From Candidatus Bathyarchaeota archaeon (GTDB taxonomy: Archaea; Thermoproteota; Bathyarchaeia; Bathyarchaeales; Bathycorpusculaceae), in the NCBI GenBank assembly GCA_025058315.1, contig JANXET010000001.1, positions 1-64,000 on the forward strand: a stretch of DNA of 64,000 nt, in the 5' to 3' direction. A model generated the notes under the pieces. That model had not been told where the DNA came from and did no database searches. It worked only from the letters and a program-made list of their open reading frames with translations. Of the stretch, positions 42,831-52,603 are shown piece after piece (the first letter of the stretch is position 1; every line of letters starts with the position of its first letter). Made by a program: the position numbers and the translations under genes.

Positions 42831-43690
42831 TGATCGCTGGAACAACGAAAGTTTTCTGCGTTATAGGAGATCCTATTGAGCATTCGCTTAGCCCGGCAAT
42901 GCATAATGCGGCCTTTAGACACCTAGGACTCGACGCGGTTTTCGTGGCCTTCAGGGTGGATAGGAAAAACCTTGAACACGCTGTTAAGGGTATCCGCAGT
43001 TTAGGCATCGCCGGAGTCAACGTCACCATGCCCCATAAAACAGCCATAATCAGCTACTTGGACGAGTTGAACAAGGAGGCAGAGTTCGTAGGAGCCGTTA
43101 ACACTGTGCTTAACGCTGAAGGGAAACTTGTAGGGTTCAACACCGACGGGATTGGCGCAGTGAGGGCTCTCAAGGAAAGTGGATTAACATTAAAAGGGAA
43201 GAAAATTGTTTTAATTGGAGCTGGAGGCGCAGGTAAAGCCATAGCCTTCCAGTTGGCGCAAGAGGCATGCGAACTTAGGATTCTTAACAGGGACGGGGAA
43301 AAGGCAAAGCAGCTGGCCGCTAAACTGGAAAGAAAATTCAACACTAAAATTTTAGGCAACAGCCTCTCACAAGCCACCCTTAAAGAATGCATTAAAGATG
43401 CTGATGTGCTTATTAACGCTACATCCGTGGGTATGCAACCCAACCACAATCAAACACCTGTAGACAGGGAGCTGCTGAAGCCTGGACTTACAGTAATGGA
43501 CATAGTTTACAATCCAGTGGAAACAAGACTTATCAGAGAGGCAAAGTCTGCTGGAGCCAACGTGGTATACGGAACTGAGATGCTTATCTTTCAAGGAGCC
43601 GCTTCCTTTGAAATATGGTGGAAAACCCCAGCTCCTGTGGACGTTATGAGGAAAGCATTGAGTGATAAGCTCTGCCGGGGAGGAGCTTAA
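42830..43690 (+). CDS. aroE: Shikimate dehydrogenase
   Basis: 286 residues: VIGDPIEHSLSPAMHNAAF, GVNVTMPHKTAIISYLDEL with the catalytic Lys, GFNTDGIGAVRAL, IGAGGAGKAIAFQL for NADP(H), and MDIVYNPVETRLI. ATG 42830 overlaps the aroD stop (TAATG). Reduces 3-dehydroshikimate. Confidence 0.95.
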   Translation: MIAGTTKVFCVIGDPIEHSLSPAMHNAAFRHLGLDAVFVAFRVDRKNLEHAVKGIRSLGIAGVNVTMPHKTAIISYLDELNKEAEFVGAVNTVLNAEGKLVGFNTDGIGAVRALKESGLTLKGKKIVLIGAGGAGKAIAFQLAQEACELRILNRDGEKAKQLAAKLERKFNTKILGNSLSQATLKECIKDADVLINATSVGMQPNHNQTPVDRELLKPGLTVMDIVYNPVETRLIREAKSAGANVVYGTEMLIFQGAASFEIWWKTPAPVDVMRKALSDKLCRGGA

Positions 43691-43692
43691 CA

Positions 43693-44565
43693 TTGAAGGC
43701 CAAAGCAACAAGCTATGGCGCAGCAACTATAGTAAACGCCATTGCCATTGGCAAGGGAGCAGCCTTCGGAGTTAAACTCTGGACTAAAGCAGAGGTCAAG
43801 TTGACGAACAACCCCGGAGAGGTTAAGGGTGAAATCACCTCAGATCCATTCGAAAGCACAGTGCTCATAGAGAAAACTGTGAAGAAAGTGTTAGAGCACT
43901 TCAAACTCGCCAATGAATTTGGGGCAGAGGTGAAAACCTGGTCGAACATTCCCATAGCGCGGGGACTTAAAAGCAGCAGCGCAGCAGCTAATGCCATATC
44001 CCTAGCCACAGTGGCTGCGTTAAAAATGGAAGTGGACGACCTCAAAGTAGTTAACCTAGGCGTTGACGGAGCCATAGATGCAAAGGTAACGATAACAGGA
44101 GCATTCGATGATGCTTGCGCCTCCTACTTCGGAGGCATAGTTGTCACAGATAACTTCAAAAGGAAAATTGTGAAACGATGTGAAGCTCCTGAAAACCTCA
44201 CCGTGCTCTTTCATATTCCACACGTGAAAGCCTACACAAGCAAGGTTAACGTTCAAAAAACAGAAGTAATCGCGCCAATTATCAAGATAGCTTATAAAGA
44301 AGCCATAAAAGGAAACTTTTGGCAAGCCCTAACATTAAACGGGCTGATCTACTCCTCAGCTTTGGGATATAACCCTGCAATAACCATAGACGCGCTTACA
44401 GCTGGAGCCATCGCCGCCGGATTATGCGGCAAGGGACCAGCGGTTACGGCTGTAGTGACGGAAGAAAAAGTTGACCAGGTTAAAGAGGCTTTGATGAGTT
44501 ATGAGGGAGAAATTATAGCTACACGAATAAACAACGAGAAAGCCAGAGTTGAATCTTATGGTTGA
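43693..44565 (+). CDS. aroK': Archaeal shikimate kinase (GHMP family)
   Basis: 290 residues. Not related to bacterial AroK: GHMP-kinase motif IARGLKSSSAAANAISLATV near 90-109, N-terminal SYGAATIVNAIAIGKGAA, and TGAFDDACASYFGGIVVTDN. Phosphorylates shikimate. TTG 43693 is preceded by GGGAGGAG. It overlaps aroA slightly. Confidence 0.93.
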   Translation: MKAKATSYGAATIVNAIAIGKGAAFGVKLWTKAEVKLTNNPGEVKGEITSDPFESTVLIEKTVKKVLEHFKLANEFGAEVKTWSNIPIARGLKSSSAAANAISLATVAALKMEVDDLKVVNLGVDGAIDAKVTITGAFDDACASYFGGIVVTDNFKRKIVKRCEAPENLTVLFHIPHVKAYTSKVNVQKTEVIAPIIKIAYKEAIKGNFWQALTLNGLIYSSALGYNPAITIDALTAGAIAAGLCGKGPAVTAVVTEEKVDQVKEALMSYEGEIIATRINNEKARVESYG

Positions 44566-45847
44566 AGTCACCATTAAACCGGCGAAGTCCTTGAAGGGAG
44601 AGGTTGAGGCTCCACCCTCTAAATCCTACACGCATAGGATGCTTATCGCAGCCCTCCTCTCTCAAGGCAAAACAGTGATAGAGAAGCCATTAATCTCAGA
44701 TGACACGTTGGCAACTCTTGAAGCGATAGAGGCTTTCGGGGCTGAGGTAAAGCAGAATCGTGAAGTATGGGAGGTTGCTGGACAGCTGCCTCTAAAAACG
44801 CCAGCTGAGCCTGTAAATTGCCGAGAATCAGGGGCTACACTGCGCTTCATGATACCTGTTGCCGCTTTAGCTATGGGAGAAACCAGGTTCATCAGGGGGC
44901 ATGGGCTAAGTAAAAGGCCAATAGAACCGCTGCTTGAGAGCTTAAGCCAGCTGGATGTGAAAATCAAGTACAACCCTGAAAAACCCCATTTAATAGCGGT
45001 TCAAGGTGGAGGAATAAAAGGTGGAAGAACAACAATCCGTGGGGACATAAGCTCCCAATTTATATCAGGACTAATGTTAGCTTGCCCCATGGCTCAAGAG
45101 GACACCGAAATAGCGCTTACAACCCCTGTAGAGTCTAAAAGTTACATTGAAATGACTGAGGAGGTCCTGTCTAGACACTCTGTTAGAGTTAAAATTTTAG
45201 AGAGTCTCATCCAAGTTCCAAGCGGGCAAGTGTACAAGCCTACGGGACACAGGGTTCCTGGAGATTTCTCGTCGGCGGCTTATCTGCTTGCAGCCGCGGC
45301 AATAACCTCCTCAAACATAAAAATTAGAAACCTTAACTATGCCACTAAGCAGGGCGACAGGGCTATTGTGGAAATACTGGAAAAGGCGGGTTTGGAGGTA
45401 AATATAGGCTGGGACTTCGTCGAAGTTAAAGGCTCACTTTGCAGGGCGGTAGATGTGAACGCAAAGGACATACCTGACCTTGTGCCCGCGTGCGCAGCAA
45501 TCGCATGTTACACGAAGGGTACATCAACCATATACAACGCTGGGAGATTAAGGTACAAGGAGTCCGATAGGCTAAAAGCCCTCTACACAGAGTTCACCAA
45601 AATGGGCGCTGACATAAAAATAGAAGGGGACACCTTAAGGATAAAGGGGCCATGCAGGCTTCACGGTGCAACAATAGACCCGTACAGCGACCATAGAATA
45701 GCCATGGCATGCACGGTTGCAGCCCTAGGCGCCAGCTCTGAAACAGTGATCTTGAACGCTGAATGTGTGAGAAAGTCTTATCCACAGTTCTTTAGAGACT
45801 TAAGCCTAATGGGGGCAGATATTGTTGGCGGCGAACTCTATCGGTAA
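44558..45847 (+). CDS. aroA: 3-phosphoshikimate 1-carboxyvinyltransferase (EPSP synthase)
   Basis: About 429 residues: PPSKSYTHRMLIAALLSQG (substrate Lys-Ser), NCRESGATLRFMIPVAAL, ISSQFISGLMLACPM, PGDFSSAAYLLAAAAI, YKESDRLKAL and DPYSDHRIAMACTVAAL. Start ATG 44558 is preferred over TTG 44549. Overlaps aroC by 26 bases. Confidence 0.95.
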   Translation: MVEVTIKPAKSLKGEVEAPPSKSYTHRMLIAALLSQGKTVIEKPLISDDTLATLEAIEAFGAEVKQNREVWEVAGQLPLKTPAEPVNCRESGATLRFMIPVAALAMGETRFIRGHGLSKRPIEPLLESLSQLDVKIKYNPEKPHLIAVQGGGIKGGRTTIRGDISSQFISGLMLACPMAQEDTEIALTTPVESKSYIEMTEEVLSRHSVRVKILESLIQVPSGQVYKPTGHRVPGDFSSAAYLLAAAAITSSNIKIRNLNYATKQGDRAIVEILEKAGLEVNIGWDFVEVKGSLCRAVDVNAKDIPDLVPACAAIACYTKGTSTIYNAGRLRYKESDRLKALYTEFTKMGADIKIEGDTLRIKGPCRLHGATIDPYSDHRIAMACTVAALGASSETVILNAECVRKSYPQFFRDLSLMGADIVGGELYR

Positions 45848-46928
45848 AGCCTTCACAGTAACATGCTTCGGAGAAAGCCATGGTAAATGCTTAGGTGTGG
45901 TTATAGATGGGTGTCCAGCTGGACTTCTGCTCTCCGAAGACGACATCCAAGCAGAATTGGATAAACGTGTTCCGCCAAAGCTGGAGTTAACATCAGGAAG
46001 AGTTGAAAGAGACATTGTAGAAATCCTTTCAGGGGTTTTTGAAGGACATACTACAGGCGCACCAGTCTGCATGATCGTATTAAATAAAGAGGCTGTTTCT
46101 TCAGAATATAACGCCATAAAGGATTTACCTAGACCTGGACACGCTGACTACCCCGCACACGTTAGGTATGGAGGATTTAACGATTACAGGGGAGGGGGAA
46201 GGTTTTCAGGCAGGATCACCGTTTCGCTTGTTATGGCAGGAGCTGTCGCTAAGAAGCTACTACGCATTTTTGGCGTTGAAGTGTACGCATACGCCAAGGC
46301 TATAGGTAAAGTCAAAATTGATGAGAATGTAACGCTGGAGCAGATCAGGGAAAACACGTATAAAAACCCGGTAAGATGCCCAGATCTTTCATGTGCAGAG
46401 AAAATGGAGCAAGCCATAATTGAGGCTCGAAGTGAAGGAGACAGTCTTGGAGGCATAGTGGAATGTGTAGCCTTGAACGTCCCAGCAGGGGTAGGTGACC
46501 CTGTGTTCGACGCTTTGGACGCAGATATTGCTAAGGCCATTTTCGCCATACCAGCTGTGAAGGGAGTGGAGTTCGGCGCAGGATTCAGCTCCGCCACCAT
46601 GAGAGGGTCAGAGAATAACGATGCATACGCCATATGCGGCGGCAAGATAGTAACTTTAACAAACAATGCAGGCGGGATACTTGGCGGCATATCCACGGGA
46701 ATGCCTATTGTTGTTAGGGCAGCCATCAAGCCTACACCTTCTATACCTAAAAAACAAAAAACCATAGACCTGTCAAAACTTGATGTGGCAGTATTAGAGG
46801 TAAAGGGACGACATGACCCATGCATAGTTCCCAAGGCGGTCTCCGTGATAGAATCCACAGTGGCTATTGTAATAGCGGATCACATGATAAGGGCTGGCAT
46901 AATACCTAGGGTTTTATGGAGAAAGTGA
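45822..46928 (+). CDS. aroC: Chorismate synthase
   Basis: 368 residues with the FMN-enzyme signatures FTVTCFGESHGKCLGVVIDG, RPGHADYPAHVRYGG, DYRGGGRFSGRITVSLVMAG, and NNAGGILGGISTGMPIVVRAAIK. TTG 45822 is preceded by GGGGG (45811-45815) at six bases. Starts inside aroA; followed 6 bp later by chorismate mutase. Confidence 0.95.
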   Translation: MLAANSIGKAFTVTCFGESHGKCLGVVIDGCPAGLLLSEDDIQAELDKRVPPKLELTSGRVERDIVEILSGVFEGHTTGAPVCMIVLNKEAVSSEYNAIKDLPRPGHADYPAHVRYGGFNDYRGGGRFSGRITVSLVMAGAVAKKLLRIFGVEVYAYAKAIGKVKIDENVTLEQIRENTYKNPVRCPDLSCAEKMEQAIIEARSEGDSLGGIVECVALNVPAGVGDPVFDALDADIAKAIFAIPAVKGVEFGAGFSSATMRGSENNDAYAICGGKIVTLTNNAGGILGGISTGMPIVVRAAIKPTPSIPKKQKTIDLSKLDVAVLEVKGRHDPCIVPKAVSVIESTVAIVIADHMIRAGIIPRVLWRK

Positions 46929-46934
46929 TAGGAC

Positions 46935-47201
46935 TTGGAGAAAATAAATGCTCTCAGGGATAGAATTGACAAGATTGATGAAGAAATACTTCATCTCCTA
47001 AAAGAGAGAATGGAAATTTCGAAAACGATAGGCAGGATAAAGCGAGGGCAGGGAGCTCCAATAAGGGACCCTCAGAGGGAAAATGAGAAATACAGTATAT
47101 TAAAGGAGAAAGCCGTCGAGCTAGGGTTAAACCCAGAGGATGTTAACGAAATTTTTCGAAAAATAGTAGAAATGAGCATACGAGTACAGCAGCAAACTTG
47201 A
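46935..47201 (+). CDS. Chorismate mutase, AroQ type
   Basis: 88 residues, all-helical AroQ fold: LRDRIDKIDEEILHLLKERM, IGRIKRGQGAPIRDPQRE, and VNEIFRKIVEMSIRVQQ. Converts chorismate to prephenate. Start TTG 46935. Last gene of the aspartate kinase-aromatic operon; usually fused to PheA or TyrA in bacteria but separate here. Confidence 0.93.
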   Translation: MEKINALRDRIDKIDEEILHLLKERMEISKTIGRIKRGQGAPIRDPQRENEKYSILKEKAVELGLNPEDVNEIFRKIVEMSIRVQQQT

Positions 47202-47233
47202 GTATCTGAGCATTTTTGAAAACTTCACATTGA

Positions 47234-47259
47234 AGTTTACGTAAACTCTTAAATAGAGA
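47234..47259 (+). promoter_or_regulatory. Perfect 14-bp palindrome abutting a TATA box
   Basis: AGTTTACGTAAACT (47234-47247) is a perfect palindrome directly followed by a TATA-like CTTAAATAG (47248-47256); ATG 47285 is about 30 bp beyond, so the transcript is nearly leaderless. A protein on the palindrome would cover the BRE/TATA entry site. Confidence 0.6.
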
Positions 47260-47284
47260 AGGCAATATTCAAACTGGGATTAAC

Positions 47285-48358
47285 ATGTTATATGAAATAA
47301 ATGAGAAAGTAATAAGGCTTGAAAAAGAAGGAAAGAAAATCATAAAATTTAACCTTGGAGACCCTGACCAGCAAACTCCAACGGAAATTATTAATGCTGC
47401 TTTTGAGGCTATGAAAAAGGGTAAAACGAAATACGCCTCCGCCGCTGGAGAGAAGGAGCTTCGAGAGGTCCTAGCGGAAATTCACGGCGTACCAGCCGAC
47501 AACATTGTGGTGACCCCTGGCTCAAAATGGGCAATTTTTGCAGTAATGTATCTCCTGCTGGAAAAAGGCGATAACGTGATAATTCCAAGCCCCCACTGGA
47601 CTGCCTATGATCTGGCGGCTAAAAGCCTCGGAGCTGAGGTGAGACTTCTGAAAACGAGCCTAGAAACCGAGTGGAAGGTGAACCCTGAAAATCTTGAGAG
47701 ACTAATTGACGGAAAGACCAAGCTCATCATTTTAAACAATCCGAACAACCCTACAAGCAAGGTTATGGACGAGAAAGTCGTATCTAAAATTGTGGAAACA
47801 GCAAACCGGAAAGGCGTGAAAATTCTCTCAGACGAAGTGTACGCGGACATCAGCTTCATTAAGACTAAAAGCCTCCTCGAATATGGAGGCGAACACATTA
47901 TAATCAAAAGCTTTTCTAAGACCTTCGCTATGACTGGATGGCGCATTGGCTACGCGATAGCTGACAAACAAATTGCAGACAAAATTATAAAGCTTAACCA
48001 GATAACCCTGACAAACGTTCCAGTTTTCATACAGGACGCTGCGTTGAAAGCGCTGGAGTATAGACAGAAGATCATACAGATGATAAGGGAGGACTACTGG
48101 AAAAGGGCGGAAATGGCCTGTAAAATGCTATCAGATACCAAGTTGAAGTTCACGAAGCCTGAGGCACCCTTCTACCTATTCCCGAAGCTTGAAGGGCTGG
48201 ACTCGGAAAGGTTCGCCTTTGATCTCCTAGACAAGGGGGTTGCAGTAGCCCCAGGAACCTCCTTCGGCGACTATAAGGAACACTTCAGAATAGCCTTAAC
48301 AGCACCAGACGACGAGGTTGAGGTTGGACTTAAGATAATAGCTGAGGCCTTTAGATGA
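47285..48358 (+). CDS. Class I PLP aminotransferase, probably aromatic/aspartate type
   Basis: 357 residues: FNLGDPDQQTP, VTPGSKWAIFAVMYLLLEKG, NNPNNPTSKV, LSDEVYAD, and IIIKSFSKTFAMTGWRIGYA with the PLP Lys. The N-terminus is ~25 residues shorter than most relatives. Between chorismate mutase and tyrA and overlapping tyrA by four bases, it probably transaminates phenylpyruvate and hydroxyphenylpyruvate (or prephenate); aspartate is an alternative substrate. Confidence 0.85.
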   Translation: MLYEINEKVIRLEKEGKKIIKFNLGDPDQQTPTEIINAAFEAMKKGKTKYASAAGEKELREVLAEIHGVPADNIVVTPGSKWAIFAVMYLLLEKGDNVIIPSPHWTAYDLAAKSLGAEVRLLKTSLETEWKVNPENLERLIDGKTKLIILNNPNNPTSKVMDEKVVSKIVETANRKGVKILSDEVYADISFIKTKSLLEYGGEHIIIKSFSKTFAMTGWRIGYAIADKQIADKIIKLNQITLTNVPVFIQDAALKALEYRQKIIQMIREDYWKRAEMACKMLSDTKLKFTKPEAPFYLFPKLEGLDSERFAFDLLDKGVAVAPGTSFGDYKEHFRIALTAPDDEVEVGLKIIAEAFR

Positions 48359-49233
48359 AAATAGCCATAATAGGCGTTGGAAGGATGGGACGATGGTTCG
48401 CCAAATTCTTCGTTGACGAAGGGTTCCACGTGGTGGTTTCAGACGAAAGCCGCGAGAAGGCTTTAAAGCTTAAGGAAGAGTTAAACGTTGAAGTTGCAAG
48501 CAACGTGGAGGCTGTGAAAAATGCGGACAGAATCCTCATATGTGTACCAATTGAAAACTTCCAAAAAGTTGTTGAGGAGATACACCCGCAAATTAGTCCG
48601 GGACAAGAGGTTATGGACATATGCTCTGTTAAAGCATTGCCTGTGAAGATAATGCATAACTACATAAAGCAGGCTGTGACCCTCGGTACGCATCCAATGT
48701 TCGGTCCAGGAGTTAAAAGCGTTAAAAACCAAAAATTCATTTTAACACCAACAAACTCTAAGGAGGAAAAATTGGCTGAGAATTTCAAAAGGTGGCTGGA
48801 GGAGAAAGGGTTCAGAGTTTTCTTTATGAGTCCTGAAGAACATGACAGAGTCATGTCTACGGTTATAGGGCTTCCTTACCTTTTAAGCTACGCGGCTTGC
48901 GACGCATTACTTAGCCAAAGCATATTTTCAGAAGCCAAAAAAGTTTCAGGCGCCAGCTACAGGATTCTCATAACCCTTATAGAAGCCATAGCGTCTGAAA
49001 ATGCTGAGTTCACGGCAAGTCTTCAAATGAACCTGCCTGAAGTTGACGTTGTAGGGGAAAAACTTTTAGAAAAAATTGGGGATTGGCTTGAAACCGTGAG
49101 AAAAGGGGATAAAAAGGGCTTCATAGACAAGGTTGATCGCCTCAAAAGTAGATTAGCAAACGCTGACCCAGACTACGCCAAATCATATGAGACTATGTAT
49201 AAGATGCTTGATGCCATTAAAAATGAAAGTTAG
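48355..49233 (+). CDS. tyrA: Prephenate dehydrogenase
   Basis: 292 residues. Rossmann motif IAIIGVGRMGRWFAKFF, then LICVPIENF, DICSVKALPVKIM, GTHPMFGPGVKS (catalytic His region) and EEHDRVMSTVIGLPYLLSY. Oxidatively decarboxylates prephenate towards tyrosine. ATGA start overlap with the aminotransferase. Its last 17 bases overlap the convergent pheA. Confidence 0.92.
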   Translation: MKIAIIGVGRMGRWFAKFFVDEGFHVVVSDESREKALKLKEELNVEVASNVEAVKNADRILICVPIENFQKVVEEIHPQISPGQEVMDICSVKALPVKIMHNYIKQAVTLGTHPMFGPGVKSVKNQKFILTPTNSKEEKLAENFKRWLEEKGFRVFFMSPEEHDRVMSTVIGLPYLLSYAACDALLSQSIFSEAKKVSGASYRILITLIEAIASENAEFTASLQMNLPEVDVVGEKLLEKIGDWLETVRKGDKKGFIDKVDRLKSRLANADPDYAKSYETMYKMLDAIKNES

Positions 49234-50053
49234 AATTGTCCAGAGAACTGGCCCTGTAGGAGCCCAGAACCTTTAGAAAGGTTGTCTTGTTTTTTATGGC
49301 TTCTAAGGCTTGTTTACACCGTTCTTCGGTTCTATGTCCCTCAAAGTCCAGGTAGAAATTGTATTCCCACGGAGTCTTCTTAGTGGGTCTGGACTCGATC
49401 TTTGTGAGGTTAATGTTTCTTGACGCAAACTCGCCTAGAATGTTATACAGGGAGCCTGGATAAGACTTTATTGAAAAGATTATTGAGGTTTTGTCTTTTC
49501 CGCTGTAGGACGCGTCGTTTTTAGAAAGCACAAAAAAGCGAGTGTAATTGTTTGGAGAATCGCCGATATCTCTTGCAAGAACCTCCATACCATATATTTT
49601 TGCAGCCCTCTCGCTTGCTATCGCAGCCGCGTCCCTGAGACCTTCATCTTTTATCATTTTAACGCTTCCAGCAGTGTCAAATGTAGGTATGACTTTACGA
49701 TTTAATTTTTCAAGGAAGTTCCTACATTGAGCAAGCGCCTGAGGGTGGGAGTAAACAGTTTTTATATCATCCAGCCTGGTTCCGGGATGAGCTATTAGGC
49801 AGTGGACAATTTTAACTATCACTTCTCCGCATACTTTCAAGTCATGCGTAAGAAACAGGTCGTAAGTCTGATTTACGCTGCCTTCTAACGAGTTCTCCAC
49901 TGGGACGACGCCGAAGTCTACTTCGTCAGCCTCGACGCTTTTGAAAACATCTGAAAGGTGTGTACATGGTTTTATTTCAACGTCTAGACCGAAGTATTTG
50001 TAAACCGCAGTTTCACTGTAAGCGCCTATTTCTCCCTGAAAAGCTACACGCAT
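49217..50053 (-). CDS. pheA: Prephenate dehydratase with ACT domain
   Basis: 278 residues: FQGEIGAYSETAVYKYF, VPVENSLEGSVNQTYDLF, GDSPNNYTRFFVLSK with the catalytic TRF, and a C-terminal ACT domain with IESRPTKKTPWEYNFYLDFEG for phenylalanine feedback. No mutase domain. Last gene of the leftward ilv-leu operon, 4 bp after leuA, and tail-to-tail with tyrA. Confidence 0.95.
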   Translation of the reverse strand: MRVAFQGEIGAYSETAVYKYFGLDVEIKPCTHLSDVFKSVEADEVDFGVVPVENSLEGSVNQTYDLFLTHDLKVCGEVIVKIVHCLIAHPGTRLDDIKTVYSHPQALAQCRNFLEKLNRKVIPTFDTAGSVKMIKDEGLRDAAAIASERAAKIYGMEVLARDIGDSPNNYTRFFVLSKNDASYSGKDKTSIIFSIKSYPGSLYNILGEFASRNINLTKIESRPTKKTPWEYNFYLDFEGHRTEERCKQALEAIKNKTTFLKVLGSYRASSLDNSNFHF

Positions 50054-50057
50054 ACGA

Positions 50058-51560
50058 TTATTCCCTCACCGTCTTCTTTTTGATGAGGCACCTGTTTATT
50101 CCCTCAATCATAGCTTCAACGCTAGCTCTCACTATATCCTCGTTAACACCTCTTGCAGATACGATGTTGCCATCCTTATCTTCAACCTTAACAATCACCT
50201 CTGCAACCGCGTCGGAGCCTCCTGTTAAGGCTTCCAGCCTGTACTCGCGCAACTTCACATCTGCTAAGCTGCCCACAGTCTTCTGGATAGCCCTTATGGC
50301 CGCGTCTACAGGCCCTACGCCTGTTTCAGCTGAGATGTATTCCTTGCCGTCCACTATCAATTTAACAGATGCCATAGGAACAATGTTCATTCCGGTTACT
50401 ACTGCAAGGTCTTTAAGCACGACAACTTTTTCTTCCTGAACCGTTTCGCCCATGACAGCCCTGGCGATAGCCATTAAATCAGCGTCTGTCACCACTTTTC
50501 CCTTATCTCCCAGCTCTTTAACCCTCTTAACGATTGTTTTAAGCTGTTCCTGGGTTGGGTAGATTCCTGCCTCTTCAAGCTGCGCTTTTATTCCCTGTCG
50601 TCCTGCAAGCTTGCCAGCTTCTAGACGCCTGTGCTGTCCAACAAGCTCTGGACGTATAGGCTCGAAAGTTGAGGGTTCAACTGTTACGCCGCGTGTATGT
50701 ATTCCGGACTTATGGGAGAACGCGTTCTCCCCTACTATCGCCTTGTTCGGTGGAACAGGGATGCCGGTCAACCTTGAAACTAGTTTAGAGGTAACGTAAA
50801 GCAGACTTGTGTTTATTCCTGTTTTGTACTTATATAGCGCGTGCAACGCCATAACAACCTCTTCGAGGGCTGCGTTTCCAGCTCTTTCACCTAACCCGTT
50901 AACGGTAACGTGGACTTGGGTGGCTCCGGCTTCGACACCTGCAACAGAGTTGGCCACCGCCATTCCGAAATCGTCATGACAGTGGACGCTGATAGGAACC
51001 TTTACCACGGATTTCACTTCGCCTATAAGCTTCTGCATGGCTGTAGGTGTCATAACACCTACTGTGTCAGGAATGTTTATTCTGTCGGCTCCTGCTTCCT
51101 CAGCGGCTTTGCAAAGTTCCTTCAGAAAGCCTATGTCGGCTCTTGTTGCGTCCATAGGGGAGAATTCACATGTTAAGCCGTGACTTTTAATGTACTCCAC
51201 CGATTCAACTGTGGCCTGGAGTACTTTTTGCCGGGTTAAGCCTAAGGCATGCTTAATCTGTATATCCGAGGCTGAGATGAAAGTGTGAACGGAATCCACG
51301 TCGCATTGTATTGCAGCATCTATGTCCTCGCGAACGGTCCTCGCGAGAGCGCACACTTCAGCCTTTAATCCGGCTTTAGCTATCTCTTTAACAGCTTCCT
51401 TTTCACCTTCAGAGGACATTGGGGAGCCAGCTTCTACGGCGTCAACTCCAAGCTGGTCAAGCTGACGTGCTATCTCAATTTTCTCATCAACACTAAGTGA
51501 CACGCCAGGGGTTTGCTCTCCATCACGTAATGTAGTGTCGAAAATACGGATATAAGTCAT
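50058..51560 (-). CDS. leuA: 2-isopropylmalate synthase/citramalate synthase family (probably LeuA)
   Basis: 500 residues: [56 protein letters not shown] (metal ligands), [18 protein letters not shown], and a C-terminal regulatory LeuA-dimer domain from ~385. It directly follows leuB, leuD and leuC, which supports leucine synthesis. A paralogue lies at 57804. Archaeal citramalate synthases look very similar, and which copy does which cannot be settled here. ATGA overlap with leuB. Confidence 0.85.
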   Translation of the reverse strand: MTYIRIFDTTLRDGEQTPGVSLSVDEKIEIARQLDQLGVDAVEAGSPMSSEGEKEAVKEIAKAGLKAEVCALARTVREDIDAAIQCDVDSVHTFISASDIQIKHALGLTRQKVLQATVESVEYIKSHGLTCEFSPMDATRADIGFLKELCKAAEEAGADRINIPDTVGVMTPTAMQKLIGEVKSVVKVPISVHCHDDFGMAVANSVAGVEAGATQVHVTVNGLGERAGNAALEEVVMALHALYKYKTGINTSLLYVTSKLVSRLTGIPVPPNKAIVGENAFSHKSGIHTRGVTVEPSTFEPIRPELVGQHRRLEAGKLAGRQGIKAQLEEAGIYPTQEQLKTIVKRVKELGDKGKVVTDADLMAIARAVMGETVQEEKVVVLKDLAVVTGMNIVPMASVKLIVDGKEYISAETGVGPVDAAIRAIQKTVGSLADVKLREYRLEALTGGSDAVAEVIVKVEDKDGNIVSARGVNEDIVRASVEAMIEGINRCLIKKKTVRE

Positions 51561-52603
51561 TTAAAACACCATTTAGCGTTGAATATCTCTTCAGCTATTG
51601 CTACGCCCATTTCTATAGTTTTTGCGTTTCCGCCTAAGTCAGGTACAACCCTCTCCGAATTCAGAGTCTTGGTTACGGCTTCTTCCACGGCTAAAGCCGC
51701 CATAGTGCACACCGGGTCACCATAGCGTTCGCCTAGCCATTCAAGCATCATCTTAGCCGCCAGAATCATTGAGCATGGATTAGCCGTCTGTTTTCCAGCC
51801 CGCGTAGGAGCAGACCCGTGGATGGGTTCGAAGATTGCAAAGTCATCGCCTAAATTTGCACCTGGAGCCATCCCTAAGCCTCCCACCAGTTGAGCAGCTT
51901 CGTCTGAGAGGATGTCGCCGAACATGTTTGTGGTTACGATGACATCATAGTTCTGCGGTTCCTTTATTAGGCGCATGGCGGCTGCGTCAACATACTGCTC
52001 TTCAAAAGCCACGTCAGGGTACTGTTTAGCTACTTCCCTACATGTGTTGGCGAAGAGTCCGCAGGTTAAACGCATTACATTTGCCTTATGAATAGCCGTT
52101 ACCTTTTTCTTCTTGTTTCGCCGCCTGGAAATTTCGAAGGCTTTTCTGGCGATCCTTTCCGAGCCGCGGCGGGAGATTATACGCATACAAATAGCAGTAT
52201 CACCAAGTGAGAACTCGAGCCCCCGATAAACATCTTCAGTGTTTTCCCTGACGAAAACGAAGTCTATGTCTGGTCTGACGGATATTTTCGGTACATAAGC
52301 CTTTATCGGCCGGATGTTGGCGTATAGGTCAAACATTAGTCTAAGTTTAACTATGACGTCAGCTGCAGTTTCACCTACAGGGCCTTTCAGACATGTGTGG
52401 GAACTTTTTATTTTTTTGATGGTTTCCTCTGGCAAGGCTACACCGTACTTGTTGAAGCATTCGTCACCGGCTTCTGCCTCGACAATGTTGAGGCTAAGTC
52501 CAAACCTTTTCTGCACAGCTTCTAAAACTTTCAATGTAGCCTCCGTCAGTTCTGGGCCGATTCCGTCACCTGGAATTATAACAATTTTGTAGGTAACACT
52601 CAT
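51557..52603 (-). CDS. leuB: 3-isopropylmalate dehydrogenase
   Basis: 348 residues: IVIIPGDGIGPELTEATLKV, FVRENTEDVYRGLEF, ITTNMFGDILSDEAAQLVGGLGMAPGAN-type region, and EPIHGSAPTRAGKQTANP. A beta-decarboxylating dehydrogenase; in archaea it often serves both the leucine and the citramalate-isoleucine route. Overlaps leuD and leuA by four bases each. Confidence 0.9.
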   Translation of the reverse strand: MSVTYKIVIIPGDGIGPELTEATLKVLEAVQKRFGLSLNIVEAEAGDECFNKYGVALPEETIKKIKSSHTCLKGPVGETAADVIVKLRLMFDLYANIRPIKAYVPKISVRPDIDFVFVRENTEDVYRGLEFSLGDTAICMRIISRRGSERIARKAFEISRRRNKKKKVTAIHKANVMRLTCGLFANTCREVAKQYPDVAFEEQYVDAAAMRLIKEPQNYDVIVTTNMFGDILSDEAAQLVGGLGMAPGANLGDDFAIFEPIHGSAPTRAGKQTANPCSMILAAKMMLEWLGERYGDPVCTMAALAVEEAVTKTLNSERVVPDLGGNAKTIEMGVAIAEEIFNAKWCFK

